Positions 61,640 to 64,000 of a stretch of 64,000 nucleotides of DNA are shown in pieces. Where the stretch lies: contig CAUYUJ010015290.1 in NCBI GenBank assembly GCA_963575745.1, positions 259,031-323,030 of the forward strand. Reading direction: 5' to 3'. This stretch comes from Prorocentrum cordatum (Eukaryota; Sar; Dinophyceae; Prorocentrales; Prorocentraceae). Numbering within the stretch: position 1 is the stretch's first letter; the number at the start of each line of letters is the position of its first letter. A program made the translations under genes and the position numbers. Under the pieces are notes generated by a model. It saw only the letters and a program-made list of their open reading frames with translations. It made no database searches and had not been told where the DNA came from.

Positions 61640-63430
61640 TCGTAAATTACACAAGGTTCGCGCCCCCAAGGCCACAAACCCTTGCAAATTACATCATATT
61701 CGCACTGCCGAGGCCAAGAGTGCTCCAAGGCGCCCGAAGATGGTTCCAAGACGGCCCAAGAGGGTCCCAAGAGCGCTCCAAGAGCGCTCCCGAGGAGAGA
61801 GCCCCAAGAGGCCCACATCGCTGATTTTTTAACGGTTCTCGCATGTTCGGCTTTCCGACGCTCTAACACTGCTCACCAAGACTGCCCCAAGACAGCCCAA
61901 GAGGCTTCCAAGAGGGCCCGAAGACGGCCCAAGAGGGCTCCAAGATGGCTCAAGAAGCGCTCAAGACAGCCCAATAGGACCCCAAGACGGCCCCAAGAGG
62001 GGCCCAAGCAGGGGACCACGAACCGACAATTTTATATGTGTGGCCCGAGAGGCCCCCAGGAGGCCCCAGGACCAAGAGGCCGCCACGAGGCCCCAAGAGG
62101 CCCCAACAGGCGCCAAAGACGCGCCCAGGAGGCCTCCAAGAGGCCCAACAAATATCTCACGAGGCCCCAATAGGCACCCAATAGGCGCCCAAACCGCCTC
62201 CAAGAGGCCCCCAGAAGCTCCCCACGGCACCCCAACACATACAAGAGGCCTCAGACCCACAACCCAGGCACGGTGGCGGGATGGGCCAAAGGCCACTAGG
62301 ATCCGCCGCCCCCTGTCGATTCATCGCAGGGGTGCCTGGCGTGCTTGACGATTTCGGTTTTGGTTCTTTTTCCAAAAGAACTCTCCCAATGGGTTTCGGC
62401 CCGTCCCGCCGGGGTCCCGGGAGGCCCTTCCACGCGCACAAACTCCGGAAAACATCCTCCCTGAAACGGCCGTTTCGCTCGGGACATCCTCAAATAATCG
62501 CGAAGATGGCCCAACATGGCCTCCAAGTCCGCCCAAGATGGTCCAAGACGGCCTCCAAGACGGCCCAAGAGAGTCGAAGACGGCCCAAGACGGCCCAAGA
62601 GGCCCCCCAGAGGCCTCCCAGACGGCCCAAGAGGCCTCCAAGAGGTCCTCCAGGAGGGCCCGAAGAGGCCAGAATCAATGATTTTCCATAGGTTTTTGAA
62701 GGATTTTGGAATTTGCTTCTTCTCGGCATTCCTACGGCTTAAGACGGCCCCAGAGGCCCCCACGATCGCCTCCAAGAGGGCCTCCAGGAAGGCCCGAAAA
62801 GGCCAAATTCATTGATTTCCCAATGGGTTTTTGAAGGATTTGACATTTGCTTCGTTTCGGCCTTCCGACGGCCCGAGACGGCCCAAGTGCCCCCAAAGAT
62901 CGTCCAAAGATCGCCCAAGAGGCCTCGAAGATGGCCCCAGAACGGGCCAAGAGGCCCCCAAGACGGCCCGGCCCAGGAGGCTTTTAAGACGCCCAAGATG
63001 GCCTCCAAGACGGCCCTGGAGCATTCCAAGAGGGCCCCAAGTCGGCTCAGCGAGGCCACCCAAACGGTTTCCGACGGCGTCGGACAGGCCAGGGGCCCAC
63101 CAAGACGGCCGATGATGGCACCAAGATGGCCCAAGAGGCCTCCAAGAGGGCCTCCAGGAAGGCCCGAAAAGGCCCAAATCATTGATTTCCATGAGTTTTT
63201 GAAGGATTGTGGCGTTTGCTCTTTTCCGGCCTTCCGACGACCCAAGTGCCCCCAAAGATCGAAGATCGCTTAAAAGGCCCAAGACGGCCCCAAGAGGCCC
63301 CTAAGACGGCCCACGGGGCCTCCAAGACGCTCAAGATGGCCTCCAAGACGGCCCAAGAGCCCTCCAAGACGTCCTTCAAGAAGGCCCGAAAGGGTCAAAA
63401 TGGCCTCCAGGCGGCCAAGATGACCTTCAA
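61640..63430. repeat. GGCCCAAGA repeat with TTGATTTCC..TTTTTGAAGGATT spacers
   Basis: Long degenerate arrays of CCCAAGACGGCCCAAGAGG type. Spacers at about 62668, 62808 and 63176 share CATTGATTTCC, GGTTTTTGAAGGATTTTG and CTTCCGACGGCC. Related to R1-R3, 4010-4570 and 9050-10225. The Gly/Leu/Trp-rich minus-strand frames are repeat artefacts. Confidence 0.88.
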
Positions 63431-63436
63431 GATGCC

Positions 63437-63482
63437 CACGTGTTCCCCGAAGGCTTTCCAAACCGATTCGGGAAACACGTGG
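63437..63482. repeat. 16-bp-stem hairpin
   Basis: CCACGTGTTCCCCGAA pairs with TTCGGGAAACACGTGG (one mismatch) around a ~14 nt loop. Confidence 0.8.
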
Positions 63483-63760
63483 TCCGATAGCTTGGCAGGT
63501 CTGGCCTCAACATTCGGCCACATGGGCGCTTCCAAAAAAAGGCAGGAGGCGGCGGTGAGTCGCCGTAGGCGTCTTCGATAACGCCAAGTTGCAAAATGCG
63601 CTGATGATTCCTATCCGCCCCCGCATGAGGTTCCCAGATGCGCCAAAGCAGCGCCGAGACGCACCGACGCGACTCTGATATATCCCATTCTGATAGAGAG
63701 GGAGCCGGCGGCAGGGGGCGACGCCTTTACGGATAAGAAAAGACTGCATTAATATTAACT
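63483..63760. other. No gene identified
   Basis: Unique-looking sequence with no domain. A GGCGGTGAGTCGCC donor-like site at 63551 is noted but no exon is supported. Confidence 0.3.
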
Positions 63761-63893
63761 TTCGGAGGTCCGCGAGAATTTCTTGTGTCGGCGCTGGATT
63801 CCCCTCCCTGGCGCACGGAGCGCGCCAGGGGCGGCGCCGGAGGCGCCGCCAAGGGGCCCAACCCAGATCCAAGAAATCCGCGCGGACCTTCGA
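63761..63893. mobile_element. MITE-like foldback element, GGTCCGCG family, copy 2
   Basis: TTCGGAGGTCCGCGAGAATT at the left pairs with the complement of the right end (TCGAAGGTCCGCGCGGATTT). The core GCGCGCCAGGGGCGGCGCCG matches copy 1 at 1205-1339. Confidence 0.7.
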
Positions 63894-64000
63894 CCAATGG
63901 TGTATGTGCAGTTCTTTCTCCTTCACCATCAGACAGACTGCACCAGCAACAAACACACTTGCGAGGGGATACGGGCCAGCCACCAGGGTGCCCCTCACGT

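Noticed and set aside
63507-63998. 163-codon minus-strand frame at the right edge
   Set aside because: Includes the whole GGTCCGCG MITE, so most of it cannot be coding.

Overview
The window looks like nuclear DNA of a large, GC-rich, repeat-laden protist genome, most likely a dinoflagellate (confidence about 0.6). Four things point that way. First, a 14-nt relic of the dinoflagellate spliced leader lies at 16496-16509 on the minus strand. Second, a decayed Ty1/copia element at 51.7-60.7 kb carries an extra methyltransferase-like domain of the kind reported in dinoflagellate copia elements. Third, a dispersed repeat begins at splice donors of short, GC-rich exon-like blocks, as introner elements do. 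Fourth, almost everything else is transposon-like or satellite DNA. No rRNA, confident tRNA, CRISPR array or bacterial-type operon is visible, and no intact protein gene can be claimed. Most long open frames here are artefacts of GGA, GAC, GCTGAG, GATG or GTGTCCC tandem arrays.

Layout. 1-1.75 kb: four candidate minus-strand exons separated by introner-like introns. 1.8-8.9 kb: TATG/TCTG microsatellites, an inverted-repeat element (2431-3950) filled with a CCCACTGTCC satellite, a GGCCCAAGA repeat, two head/tail elements (6121-7378, 7387-8156) and a TIR element inside a TATG microsatellite (8200-8872). 9-10.2 kb: three copies of a ~300-330 bp GGCCCAAGA-type repeat. 10.4-16.8 kb: a GC-rich mosaic of exon-like blocks, introner-like repeats, three MITE-like families and a 0.7 kb GGA tract. 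17-24.8 kb: lower GC, with a GT-rich plus strand; it holds a MITE pair and a broken minus-strand frame that starts with a signal peptide and has N-glycosylation sites (20.4-22.5 kb). 25-28 kb: degenerate repeats, another MITE and a ~950 bp R repeat. 28-39.8 kb: a tandem macrosatellite of about 1.3 kb units. One unit has been hit four times by a single family of satellite-bearing elements (A-D). 40-51 kb: two R copies in tandem, then head/tail elements of two families (G, F) with variable internal arrays. 51.7-60.7 kb: the minus-strand copia provirus with ~213-218 bp LTRs. 61.6-63.5 kb: more GGCCCAAGA repeat. 63.8 kb: a second copy of a MITE seen at 1.2 kb.

How the parts relate. The main theme is mobile elements with conserved ends and freely changing satellite interiors, nested in one another and in microsatellites. 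The best-supported mechanistic evidence is in the macrosatellite. Unoccupied copies of the same unit serve as empty sites, so the ends and TT target duplications of elements A-D can be read directly. The copia element is dead, with many frameshifts, stops and diverged LTRs. It still shows gag, a degenerate zinc knuckle, part of a protease, a methyltransferase-like region, integrase, reverse transcriptase and RNase H in the usual copia order.
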